A stretch of 64,000 nt of DNA from Flavobacteriia bacterium (GTDB lineage: Bacteria > Bacteroidota > Bacteroidia > Flavobacteriales_D > Crocinitomicaceae), in NCBI GenBank assembly GCA_947446925.1, contig CANFHU010000001.1, positions 1 to 64,000 of the forward strand, given 5' to 3'. A program made the position numbers and the translations under genes. Shown piece by piece: positions 36,739-44,744 of the stretch. Numbering within the stretch: position 1 is the stretch's first letter; every line of letters starts with the position of its first letter. The notes below the pieces were generated by a model. That model was not told the origin of the DNA. It saw nothing but the letters and a program-made list of their open reading frames with translations, and did no database searches.

Positions 36739-37416
36739 TTGTATTCGTTAGTAGCACAACTTACTGATACCTTTCGTCAGCATGCTAATCCTTCCAAAGC
36801 GGCGGAAATGGAACGCTACATGAAAAACTTATTTCCATTTTTTGGAATTCAAGCCCCTACTAGACGAGCAATTCATAAAGCGTGGTTGAAAGAAGCAACT
36901 GCACAAACCCACACTTCAGACCAACGATGGGAATTAGTGCATACACTTTGGATTCAAGAAGAACGAGAATTTCAACACACCTGTATCGATTGGATACAAA
37001 CATGGAAAAAGCAGGAATGGAACCAAGAAGATGGAACACAATTAACCTGGATTTTGACAAATAAATCGTGGTGGGATTCTGTTGACACCATCGCCACGCA
37101 TTTTGTGGGGAATTACTGTAAATGCTTTCCAAATGAAGGAGCGCAACTTATCCAATACTATCGCACTTCCTCCAATATATGGTTAAACCGCACTGCCATC
37201 TTGTTTCAATTGAAATACAAAAAAGAAACAGATTTAGATTTATTAGAAGAAATCTGCGCTCAATTTGAACCAAACAAAGAATTTTTCATCCAAAAAGCGA
37301 TAGGTTGGAGTTTAAGAGAAGCAGGTAAAACGTTTCCGACAGAAGTCAAAGCGATGGTTGAAAGATTGAAATTAAGTGGTTTGGCGCGTAGAGAGGCATT
37401 ACGAAGAATGGGGTAA
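36739..37416 (+). CDS. DNA alkylation repair protein, AlkD-like
   Basis: A 225-residue all-helical HEAT-repeat protein of the AlkD glycosylase family, which removes alkylated bases. MERYMKNLFPFFGIQAPTRR and the active-site region TNKSWWDSVDTIATHF (Trp-Asp) are clear. No ATG is available before the conserved N-terminus: the only start in frame is TTG at 36739, 5 bp after the previous stop, with an in-frame stop just upstream. It is therefore likely translated by coupling at the end of the ECF operon. Confidence 0.9.
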   Translation: MYSLVAQLTDTFRQHANPSKAAEMERYMKNLFPFFGIQAPTRRAIHKAWLKEATAQTHTSDQRWELVHTLWIQEEREFQHTCIDWIQTWKKQEWNQEDGTQLTWILTNKSWWDSVDTIATHFVGNYCKCFPNEGAQLIQYYRTSSNIWLNRTAILFQLKYKKETDLDLLEEICAQFEPNKEFFIQKAIGWSLREAGKTFPTEVKAMVERLKLSGLARREALRRMG

Positions 37417-37458
37417 AATTTACACCCTAAATCATACCATAAAACTCGATTAAAAATT

Positions 37459-37466
37459 TAACTTTG
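37459..37466 (+). promoter_or_regulatory. predicted -7 promoter box for the amidophosphoribosyltransferase gene
   Basis: TAACTTTG, 25 bp before the ATG at 37492. Confidence 0.5.
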
Positions 37467-37491
37467 CACCATAATTTACTAACGTAAACCT

Positions 37492-39393
37492 ATGAGTGAT
37501 CCTATCAAACACGAGTGTGGTATCGCACTTATCCGATTAAAAAAGCCTCTTGAATTCTATTTAGAAAAGTATGGAACGCCTTTTTACGCCTTAAGTAAAC
37601 TGCATTTGTTGATGGAAAAACAAAGCAACCGTGGTCAAGATGGTGCAGGTGTTGCAAATATCAAATTTGATATGAAACCAGGTCAACGTTACATTTCACG
37701 TCAACGTTCTGTTCACAGCAAACCTACACAAGACATTTTTGATTACATAAATGGTCGCTTTAAAGCAATCGAAGAACAAGATCCCTCCAAATTAAAAGAT
37801 GTGCAGTATTTGAAAGAAAATGCTGGATTTACAGGAGAATTGTTCTTAGGTCACTTACGTTATGGAACGTTTGGAAGAAACAGCATCGAAAGCTGTCACC
37901 CATTCTTACGTCAAAACAACTGGATTACACGTAACTTAGTGGTTGCGGGTAACTTCAACCTAACCAACGTAGACGAATTATTTGACGTATTGGTAGAAAT
38001 TGGTCAACATCCAAAAGAGAAATCAGATACCGTTACCGTATTAGAAAAAATTGGGCATTACTTGGATGAAGAAAACGATGAAATCTATCGTGATTTAGAA
38101 TCTAAAGGATATGCTAAAAAAGATATTTACGACACCATTGCTAAAAACCTAAACATCGAACGTATTTTGAAACGTGCTTCCAGTGATTGGGATGGTGGCT
38201 ATGCGATGGCTGGTTTATTTGGACATGGGGATGCATTTGTATTACGTGATCCGGCAGGAATACGTCCAGCATATTGGTTCGAAAATGACGAAGTGTGTGT
38301 TGTAGCATCCGAAAGACCTGTTATTCAAACAGCATTCAACTTACAACAAGAAGATATTAAAGAATTAACTCCTGGTCATGCCTTAATCATCAAGAAAGAA
38401 GGGCAAATTTCAGAGGTTAAAATCAATGAACCAACGGTTAATAAAAGTTGTTCGTTTGAGCGTATTTATTTCTCTCGTGGAAACGATGTTGAAATCTACG
38501 AAGAACGTAAACGATTAGGAGATTTAGTAGTCCCACAAGTATTAAAAACGATTGATTACGATTTAGATAACTCTGTATTCTCGTTTATTCCAAATACTGC
38601 TGAAACTTCTTTTTATGGAATGATCAAAGGCTTGGAAGATCATTTGAATGATGTAAAATACAAAGCGTTAGCAGCCATTGAGGGGAAACCAAGCGAAGAA
38701 CAACTAAAAGAAATCTTATTCAAACGCGCACGTATTGAAAAGATTGCGATTAAGGATGCGAAATTGAGAACCTTCATTACACAAGACGATCAACGCGATG
38801 AAATGGTTTCTAGTGTTTACGACATCACCTATGGTTCTGTTCACCGCGGAAAAGACAACTTGGTGATTATTGATGATAGTATTGTACGGGGAACAACATT
38901 AAAACAAAGTATTTTAAAGATTTTAGATCGTTTAGGTCCTAAAAAAATTGTTGTTGTATCTTCTGCTCCGCAAATTCGTTTCCCAGATTGTTATGGTATC
39001 GACATGGCGATTATGGGTGATTTCATTGCTTTTGAAGCTGCTATTCAGTTATTAAAAGACAACAAACAAGAGCATATCATTCAAGACGTTTACAAAAAAT
39101 GTCAAGAGCAAACAAATCTTCCAAAAGAGCAAATTAAAAATTACGTAAAAGAAATTTACGCGCCTTTTACCGACGAACAAGTTTCTGCTAAAATCGCTGA
39201 ACTATTGACTCCAGCAAACATCCAAGCAGAAGTGGAAATCGTATACCAAACGGTGGAAAATCTGCATAAAGCTTGTCCTAAAAATCTTGGTGACTGGTAC
39301 TTTACAGGAGATTATCCAACTGCAGGAGGTAATAAGGTGGTGAATAAGGCGTTTATGAACTACGTAGAAGGGAAGAACGTTAGAGCGTATTAA
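37492..39393 (+). CDS. amidophosphoribosyltransferase (long, PurF-like)
   Basis: A 633-residue enzyme with an N-terminal class II glutamine amidotransferase domain (nucleophile Cys9 in HECGIALIRL, RGQDGAGVA) and a phosphoribosyltransferase domain with LVIIDDSIVRGTTLKQSI. It would transfer glutamine-derived ammonia to PRPP at the start of purine synthesis. It is about 130 residues longer than ordinary PurF, with an insert around 120-200 and a C-terminal extension, and so may be the second, long form seen in Bacteroidota. A short N-terminal propeptide of eight residues may be removed. The first REP element begins directly at its stop. Confidence 0.9.
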   Translation: MSDPIKHECGIALIRLKKPLEFYLEKYGTPFYALSKLHLLMEKQSNRGQDGAGVANIKFDMKPGQRYISRQRSVHSKPTQDIFDYINGRFKAIEEQDPSKLKDVQYLKENAGFTGELFLGHLRYGTFGRNSIESCHPFLRQNNWITRNLVVAGNFNLTNVDELFDVLVEIGQHPKEKSDTVTVLEKIGHYLDEENDEIYRDLESKGYAKKDIYDTIAKNLNIERILKRASSDWDGGYAMAGLFGHGDAFVLRDPAGIRPAYWFENDEVCVVASERPVIQTAFNLQQEDIKELTPGHALIIKKEGQISEVKINEPTVNKSCSFERIYFSRGNDVEIYEERKRLGDLVVPQVLKTIDYDLDNSVFSFIPNTAETSFYGMIKGLEDHLNDVKYKALAAIEGKPSEEQLKEILFKRARIEKIAIKDAKLRTFITQDDQRDEMVSSVYDITYGSVHRGKDNLVIIDDSIVRGTTLKQSILKILDRLGPKKIVVVSSAPQIRFPDCYGIDMAIMGDFIAFEAAIQLLKDNKQEHIIQDVYKKCQEQTNLPKEQIKNYVKEIYAPFTDEQVSAKIAELLTPANIQAEVEIVYQTVENLHKACPKNLGDWYFTGDYPTAGGNKVVNKAFMNYVEGKNVRAY

Positions 39394-39438
39394 AACAGGA
39401 CTTTATCCTGTTGAACTATATATTGCCCTTTCAGGGCT
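39394..39438 (+). repeat. REP-like two-hairpin element, copy 1
   Basis: Hairpin one is AACAGGA / TCCTGTT (39394-39412); hairpin two is GCCCT-TTC-AGGGC (39425-39437). The element starts at the first base after the upstream stop codon and may also terminate transcription. Confidence 0.8.
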
Positions 39439-39466
39439 AGATGAAACGATAAAAACACATGATATT

Positions 39467-39525
39467 CAGCCCTGAAAGGGCGAAATAAAAAGTATTATTA
39501 ACTTACTATTTTTTTTAAAAATTAG
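39467..39525 (-). repeat. REP-like element, copy 2, with extended direct-repeat flank
   Basis: CAGCCCTGAAAGGGCG (inverse of copy 1's second hairpin) and the following AAATAAAAAGTATTATTAAC with a T-run resemble 43093-43150 over about 55-60 bp. The two mark the ends of the TIR/NHL segment. The rest up to 39675 is AT-rich and shows no gene. Confidence 0.75.
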
Positions 39526-39675
39526 TCGAAAATAATTTATATAGACTAAAAAATAGTGTCTATATTAAATGAATTTAATCCAAACTTTCAAGCTATATTC
39601 ATATTATAAAAATGAATTCTTCTACAAATCATAATTAATCATTTAATAAAGGTTATATGATATTTAAAAAAATAA

Positions 39676-40791
39676 ATGGTTAAAAATAAATTAAAAATGA
39701 TTTTTTTATCCTATTCTTGGCGCAATGATGAAATTGCCAATTCTATCGATTCCTTTTTTAGTCAAAATGGAGTAACTATTCAGCGTGATCGTAGAGATTT
39801 AAAATACAAACAGAGCATTAAGGAATTTATGAATTCAATCCGTAATGCTGAATATGTAATTATGATAATAAGCGAAGAATATTTACAATCTAAAAACTGT
39901 ATGTACGAGGTAATGGAATTTGTAAAGAATTTTGATTTTCAAGATAAAATAATACCTGTAATAACTGAAAATGCAAAGATTTTTGACATTTATAATAAAA
40001 TAGAATTTCACAAATATTGGGTTGAAAAAACTAAAAAATTAGAGGAGTCTTTTAAATATCTTGATCCTTTAAAGTCTATTCATGTAATTGAAGAATTAAA
40101 AGAATATAAACATATTGAAACCGAAATTTTAAATTTCTTAAAAATTATTAGTGATATGAAAAACATAGTACTAAGTGATGATGAATTTAAAGAAATTCAT
40201 TTTGATACAATTACTAATTTTTTAGAACTAGAAAACGTACGAATGAAAAATATTGTTTTAAATTATCAGTTGGTTAAAAGTGAAAATGTAAATACATCAG
40301 ATGTAATTGAATATATATCAAAAGTTTTTATAGATTTTCAGGTTTATAGTGTAAAAGATGAAAAAGCATCTTTCAAGTTTAAAACTTTTAAAACTATTCA
40401 AGAAATTAAAAATGGATTGCTAACAAAATTTGGAGAAGACAATTTCAAAAAAATTGATTGTTTTAATTATGATGATGCGTATTATATTGCAGGCAAAAAA
40501 AAGATTGTTGAGTATAATTCCAAATCAATAATTTGGTGGGGGCATTTTCAAAATGGTTATACAGAAAATTTGAAAAGTGCTGGTTTATACTCTTTTGAGG
40601 AAATAGAAAAAATTATTAAATTTGAAGAAAACTCTTATAAAAAAGAACAACTAGGAATTAAGGCTAAATATGTTGATAATTTAGATTTAAGTATTATACC
40701 TATTGATACAAAATATAGTCAAATTTTAGTGCAAAATTCAAATAAAATATATGGAATTAGTGATTGGAAAGATTATGAAGGCTTTTCATGA
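39676..40791 (+). CDS. TIR-domain protein with an unassigned C-terminal region
   Basis: A 371-residue protein. The N-terminal TIR domain (about 7-135) starts KMIFLSYSWRNDEIANSI and carries a candidate catalytic Glu78 in SKNCMYEVMEF, as in NAD-cleaving bacterial TIRs, preceded by a box-2-like RDRRDLKYKQS. Residues about 150-371 are Lys/Glu/Ile/Asn-rich and match nothing I recognise. There is no signal peptide or membrane helix. The gene is strongly AT-rich, stands alone and sits inside a REP-bounded island, so an anti-phage or stress effector is plausible. An alternative start is Met8 at 39697. Confidence 0.82.
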   Translation: MVKNKLKMIFLSYSWRNDEIANSIDSFFSQNGVTIQRDRRDLKYKQSIKEFMNSIRNAEYVIMIISEEYLQSKNCMYEVMEFVKNFDFQDKIIPVITENAKIFDIYNKIEFHKYWVEKTKKLEESFKYLDPLKSIHVIEELKEYKHIETEILNFLKIISDMKNIVLSDDEFKEIHFDTITNFLELENVRMKNIVLNYQLVKSENVNTSDVIEYISKVFIDFQVYSVKDEKASFKFKTFKTIQEIKNGLLTKFGEDNFKKIDCFNYDDAYYIAGKKKIVEYNSKSIIWWGHFQNGYTENLKSAGLYSFEEIEKIIKFEENSYKKEQLGIKAKYVDNLDLSIIPIDTKYSQILVQNSNKIYGISDWKDYEGFS

Positions 40792-40942
40792 AATTTGAAC
40801 ATATAGTTTATGAAAATAAATTTGCATAATCCAGAGTTTTTTTCATTATAAATAATAAAGAAATTATCCAACAGCTCATTTAATTGAAAATTAAAAAAAT
40901 AATTTATAAATTTTACTAACATTTATTTTTAATTTAACTGTA

Positions 40943-42913
40943 ATGAAAAAATTAATAACAATCCTAACAATCCTTTTTTTTACAAATGTAAATTCCCAAA
41001 TAATTAACACAATAGTAGGAATTGGTACATCTGGAAATACTAATGATAACAGCCAAGCTTCGACAGCAAAAATATCACCTAACGCAATTGCATTAGATGT
41101 TTCAGGTAATTTATATATTGCTTCAGGTAATAAAATAAGAAAAGTTAATGCAACTTCAGGTATTATTACAACAGTTGCTGGAGGTGGTAATGTAACCACG
41201 GATGGAGGTCTAGCAACTTCTTCAAAATTTACATCCATTAAAGGTGTTGCTGTAGACGCATTAGGCAATTTTTACATTGCTGCAGAACATAAAATTCGCA
41301 AAGTAAACTCTAATGGAATAATATCAACAATTGCAGGTACTGGTATTGCAGGTTTAAGTGGAGATGGTGGACAAGCATCATTAGCTCAATTATATTCTCC
41401 AGAGGGTATTGCAATAGATTTAGCGGGTAATTTATATATTGCTGACAACTATAACATGCGAGTTAGAAAAATAGCTACCGATGGTGTTATTTCAACAATT
41501 GCAGGTAGTGGAATATACCCTAATAATATCGGTTCTGGAGGAGATGGAGGTCTCGCTACATCAGCAAAACTATACAATCCACAAGATGTTGCAGTAGATC
41601 AATATGGTAATGTATATATAGCAGATGCAAGCAATAAACGTATCAGAAAAGTAAATACCAACGGTATTATTTCAACAATTGCTGGAAAAGGAACTTCAAG
41701 CTATAGTGGTGACGGCGGTGAAGCAATTAATGCTGAAATAGCTTCACCTTGGGGTATTGATGTTGATGATTTAGGAAATGTCTATGTAGCTGATTTTATT
41801 AACAATCGTATTCGAATGATAAATTCTCACGGAATAATCTCTACTATTGCTGGTAGTGGAGGTACGGGTACTGGTAGTGGTGCATTTAATGGTGATGGCG
41901 GTCAAGCTACATCTGCACAATTAAATTATCCATATGATGTAGTTGTTGACAATAAAGGTAATATATATATTGCTGATTTTTTAAATTATCGCGTTCGAAA
42001 GTTTTGTAATTCTGGTACCATTGTATCAAGTTCATCCCCATTATGTTCAAATAATTCAGCTACACTTACTTGTACTAGTTCGGGTTCCAAGTTTACATGG
42101 AATACAGGTCAAACAAACATATCCAGCATTGTAGTTAAACCAAATTCTCAAACGACATATACTGTTACAAGTAATGTTGCATGTAATAACAATGTTATTT
42201 CAAATAGTATTACAATATCATTAATATCTTCACCAAATGTATCAATAACTTCCTCTAATTCGAATACAAATTTTTGTTCTGGTAGTGTTGGCCATTCAAC
42301 TTTAACTGCTAATGGCGCAATTAATTATGCTTGGAATAATTACTCCCAAAATGCTTCAATTGATGTATATCCTACATTAACTACCAATTACTATGTAGTT
42401 GGTACAAGTTCAAATGGTTGTACAGATACTGCTAACATTACATTGTTTTTTAACTCTTTACCACAGCCTAGTGTTATAATTTCGGGAAATAAAATTTCAA
42501 CTCAAAATTTCTCAACATATCAATGGTATTTGAATAATATGTTGATAGCAAATGCTACAAATCAAAATTACATTCCACTTGTAAGTGGTTTATATAGCGT
42601 TCATATTACTGATATTAATGGTTGTAGTAATACATCTACAGGTAACTATTTTGATGTTAAAGTTTCAAGTATTGATGAGATAGCAAATGATGAGAAAATA
42701 ATATTTTATCCTAATCCTGTAAATTCAATCCTCTATTTTAATTCTGAATTTCCAATGGATATTGAAATCACGAACTCATTAGGTATTAAAGTGTTGAAAA
42801 AAAATCTAAACGAAATAAAACAAATTAATTTTTCTGAATATGAAACAGGGTTATATTATTTAAAAGTATTATACAATAACTCCACAACTACATATAAAAT
42901 ATTAAAAAATTAA
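40943..42913 (+). CDS. secreted NHL-repeat protein with T9SS type A tail
   Basis: A 656-residue exported protein. Signal peptide 1-18; six NHL repeats about 25-355 (units such as GNLYIADNYNMRVRKI, GDGGQAS, ISTIAG) forming a propeller; a Cys-containing Ig/PKD-like region about 365-560; and a type A sorting domain about 575-656 with FYPNPVNSILYF and ETGLYYLKVLYN. It would be secreted through T9SS and attached to the surface. Repeats are nearly identical in places, so assembly there should be checked. It follows the TIR gene by 151 bp without evidence of a shared transcript. Confidence 0.9.
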   Translation: MKKLITILTILFFTNVNSQIINTIVGIGTSGNTNDNSQASTAKISPNAIALDVSGNLYIASGNKIRKVNATSGIITTVAGGGNVTTDGGLATSSKFTSIKGVAVDALGNFYIAAEHKIRKVNSNGIISTIAGTGIAGLSGDGGQASLAQLYSPEGIAIDLAGNLYIADNYNMRVRKIATDGVISTIAGSGIYPNNIGSGGDGGLATSAKLYNPQDVAVDQYGNVYIADASNKRIRKVNTNGIISTIAGKGTSSYSGDGGEAINAEIASPWGIDVDDLGNVYVADFINNRIRMINSHGIISTIAGSGGTGTGSGAFNGDGGQATSAQLNYPYDVVVDNKGNIYIADFLNYRVRKFCNSGTIVSSSSPLCSNNSATLTCTSSGSKFTWNTGQTNISSIVVKPNSQTTYTVTSNVACNNNVISNSITISLISSPNVSITSSNSNTNFCSGSVGHSTLTANGAINYAWNNYSQNASIDVYPTLTTNYYVVGTSSNGCTDTANITLFFNSLPQPSVIISGNKISTQNFSTYQWYLNNMLIANATNQNYIPLVSGLYSVHITDINGCSNTSTGNYFDVKVSSIDEIANDEKIIFYPNPVNSILYFNSEFPMDIEITNSLGIKVLKKNLNEIKQINFSEYETGLYYLKVLYNNSTTTYKILKN

Positions 42914-43022
42914 ATCAAATTCTATAAAAACAAAAACCCAGTTTCATCATCTAATAAATAGAGAGAGGATTTACTGGGTATCGCATTACAAATATACCAC
43001 AATTATTAAATTTACTATTATT

Positions 43023-43076
43023 CAGCCCTGAAAGGGCGAGGTTATTTAACGACGGACATTTAGTCCGTCGTTTTTT
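43023..43076 (-). repeat. REP-like two-hairpin element, copy 3 (inverted)
   Basis: AGCCCTGAAAGGGC hairpin, then AACGACGGAC / GTCCGTCGTT (43048-43072) followed by a T-run. The same order as copies 5 and 6 read from the other strand, with a different sequence in the second stem but conserved pairing. It may double as a terminator on the plus strand. Confidence 0.75.
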
Positions 43077-43092
43077 CTAATATATAATTCTT

Positions 43093-43150
43093 CCAGCCCT
43101 GAAAGGGCGAAATAAAAGGATTATTAACGTAATTTTTTTTTAAATCGGAT
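43093..43150 (-). repeat. REP-like element, copy 4, with extended direct-repeat flank
   Basis: CAGCCCTGAAAGGGCGAAAT and its flank match copy 2 at 39467-39525, 3.6 kb away in the same orientation. Confidence 0.75.
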
Positions 43151-43255
43151 GAACTTAACTACTAATTTTACTTAACTTAATAGTAAAGGACGATATTTTT
43201 CATCCTTAAACAGCTATTAATCAACTATTAGAAAAATTAAAAAACGACAAAAAAC

Positions 43256-43708
43256 ATGGGGCAATCATTAGTTAAAAATTACGTACATATCGTTTTCGGA
43301 ACCAAACATCGCGCACCATTCATTCATGAATCCATCGAAAAAGAACTACACAGTTATTTAGGAGGAACCTGCAATCGTTTAGAATGTCAAGTTATTATCG
43401 TAGGAGGTTATACTGACCACATACATATCTTATGCTTACTTTCTAAGAAAATAACTTTGGCAATGCTAGTTCAGGAAATTAAATCTCACTCGTCCAAATG
43501 GATGAAAACCAAAAGACGTGAATTTTCTAACTTTTACTGGCAGGATGGGTATGCAGCTTTCTCTGTATATCCTGCTGAAATAGAAGTTGTAAGAAGATAT
43601 ATAGCAAATCAAAAACAGCATCACGGCAAAAAAACGTTCCAAAAAGAATATATAGAATTTTTAGAGAAAAATGAAATGGAGTATGATGAAAGGTATGTTT
43701 GGGGTTGA
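43256..43708 (+). mobile_element. REP-associated tyrosine transposase (IS200-like, Y1/HUH)
   Basis: A 150-residue Y1 transposase. The HUH metal site is H55-I-H57 in GGYTDHIHILCLL and the nucleophile is probably Tyr115 in VVRRYIANQKQHH. The ending YDERYVWG is typical of Bacteroidota IS200-like RAYT proteins. REP-like hairpin elements flank it: copies 3 and 4 upstream in one orientation, copies 5 and 6 downstream in the other. RAYTs cut at such hairpins, so this gene and the six elements are one system. The gene looks intact. Confidence 0.9.
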
Positions 43709-43720
43709 TTAAAATCAACA

Positions 43721-43766
43721 AATAGGACTTTGTCCTATTGAGGAATATTTCGCCCTTTCAGGGCTG
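43721..43766 (+). repeat. REP-like two-hairpin element, copy 5
   Basis: AATAGGAC-TTT-GTCCTATT (43721-43739) then GCCCT-TTC-AGGGC (43752-43764), starting 12 bp after the transposase stop. Confidence 0.85.
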
Positions 43767-43787
43767 GAAAAAGTTAATAGTAAATTG

Positions 43788-43831
43788 ATAGGACTTTGTC
43801 CTATTGAGATAGATTTAGGCCCTTCAGGGCT
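43788..43831 (+). repeat. REP-like two-hairpin element, copy 6
   Basis: ATAGGAC-TTT-GTCCTAT (43788-43804) then GCCCT-TC-AGGGC (43819-43830). It ends 22 bp before the histidine kinase ATG and so may affect that gene's leader. Confidence 0.85.
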
Positions 43832-43853
43832 AATAATTGTTTATATTTACACC

Positions 43854-44744
43854 ATGAAAAAACAAACCGCTGTCATCTTTTATGTACTCGCTGCGTATGT
43901 TGCGTTACAGTTTGCATGGTGGGGGTATCATTTGATTCAACTCACGCAAGAACTCGGTAAAACAGATGCAATAATTACAAAAAAAGTAATTATGATTACC
44001 GGGGAAGGATTGGTGTTTTTCATGATCCTATTTGTTGGTTTGTGGAGAATTCGCACCGCGATTAGGCGCGATCAACAACTCAATGAACGTCAAAGTAATT
44101 TCTTATTGTCTGTAACCCATGAACTCAAAACTCCCTTGGCATCTACGAAATTATATTTACAAACTTTGATGAAGCGTGATTTTGAACTAGAAAAACGCAA
44201 TGAATTATTACAAAAAGCCCTACTGGAAAATCAACGCTTAGAAGAAATGGTAGAAGCGATTTTAACTGCTTCTCGTCTAGAAAATCAGACAATTATTCCA
44301 CACAAAGAATGGATACATTTAAACGATGTTTTCACAGAACTAGCAAAACAATACAATACCCGCTTAGATAAAGAATGGATCGTGTTAGATCTTAAAGAAA
44401 AAGTTTCCATCGAGACGGATGCATTTATGCTAAAAACAATTGTGACTAACTTGATCGAAAATGCATACAAATACGCTGGAACGCAGGAAAAATTGGTCTT
44501 ATTTTTATACCGCGACAAACAAAATAGTAAATTTGGAACGAAAGATACTGGACCTGGTGTAGCACCAGAAAATCAAGCAGATATCTTTCATAAATTTGTA
44601 CGACTTGAAAATGAAGAAACGCGATCGCAAAAAGGTACTGGTCTAGGGCTTTTTATCGCTTCCGAGTATGCAAAGATTATTGGTGGTAAAATTGAATACA
44701 AACAGAATAACCCAAAGGGTGCAATTTTTGAAATAACGCTATGA
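43854..44744 (+). CDS. sensor histidine kinase
   Basis: A 296-residue kinase with two membrane helices (about 5-28 and 46-66) flanking a very short periplasmic loop. The H-box is SVTHELKTPLAS with His89, the N-box is NLIENAYKY, and the G-boxes are DTGPGVAP and GTGLGLFIASEYAKIIGG. No response regulator is adjacent. The ATG at 43854 starts the first helix; an upstream TTG at 43785 would translate a REP element and is rejected. The stop overlaps the gpmI start by 4 bp. Confidence 0.94.
   Translation: MKKQTAVIFYVLAAYVALQFAWWGYHLIQLTQELGKTDAIITKKVIMITGEGLVFFMILFVGLWRIRTAIRRDQQLNERQSNFLLSVTHELKTPLASTKLYLQTLMKRDFELEKRNELLQKALLENQRLEEMVEAILTASRLENQTIIPHKEWIHLNDVFTELAKQYNTRLDKEWIVLDLKEKVSIETDAFMLKTIVTNLIENAYKYAGTQEKLVLFLYRDKQNSKFGTKDTGPGVAPENQADIFHKFVRLENEETRSQKGTGLGLFIASEYAKIIGGKIEYKQNNPKGAIFEITL

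Larger units (their letters stand above)
42914..43255. other. gene-free intergenic stretch with REP elements
   Basis: No credible coding region. A weak inverted repeat ACCCAGT / ACTGGGT (about 42947-42981) with a long loop may end the NHL transcript. REP-like elements occupy 43023-43076 and 43093-43150, followed by a plain AT-rich leader to the transposase start at 43256. Confidence 0.7.

Noticed and set aside
40943-42913. NHL repeats as a sign of assembly duplication or a mobile repeat
   Set aside because: The units diverge at codon level and form a regular propeller followed by a normal secretion tail; this is an ordinary repeat protein.
39394-43831. REP elements as a CRISPR array
   Set aside because: Copies are irregularly spaced, occur in both orientations, lack uniform spacers and no cas gene is present.
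43785-43853. Longer start for the histidine kinase
   Set aside because: The extension translates REP copy 6; the ATG at 43854 begins directly with the first membrane helix.
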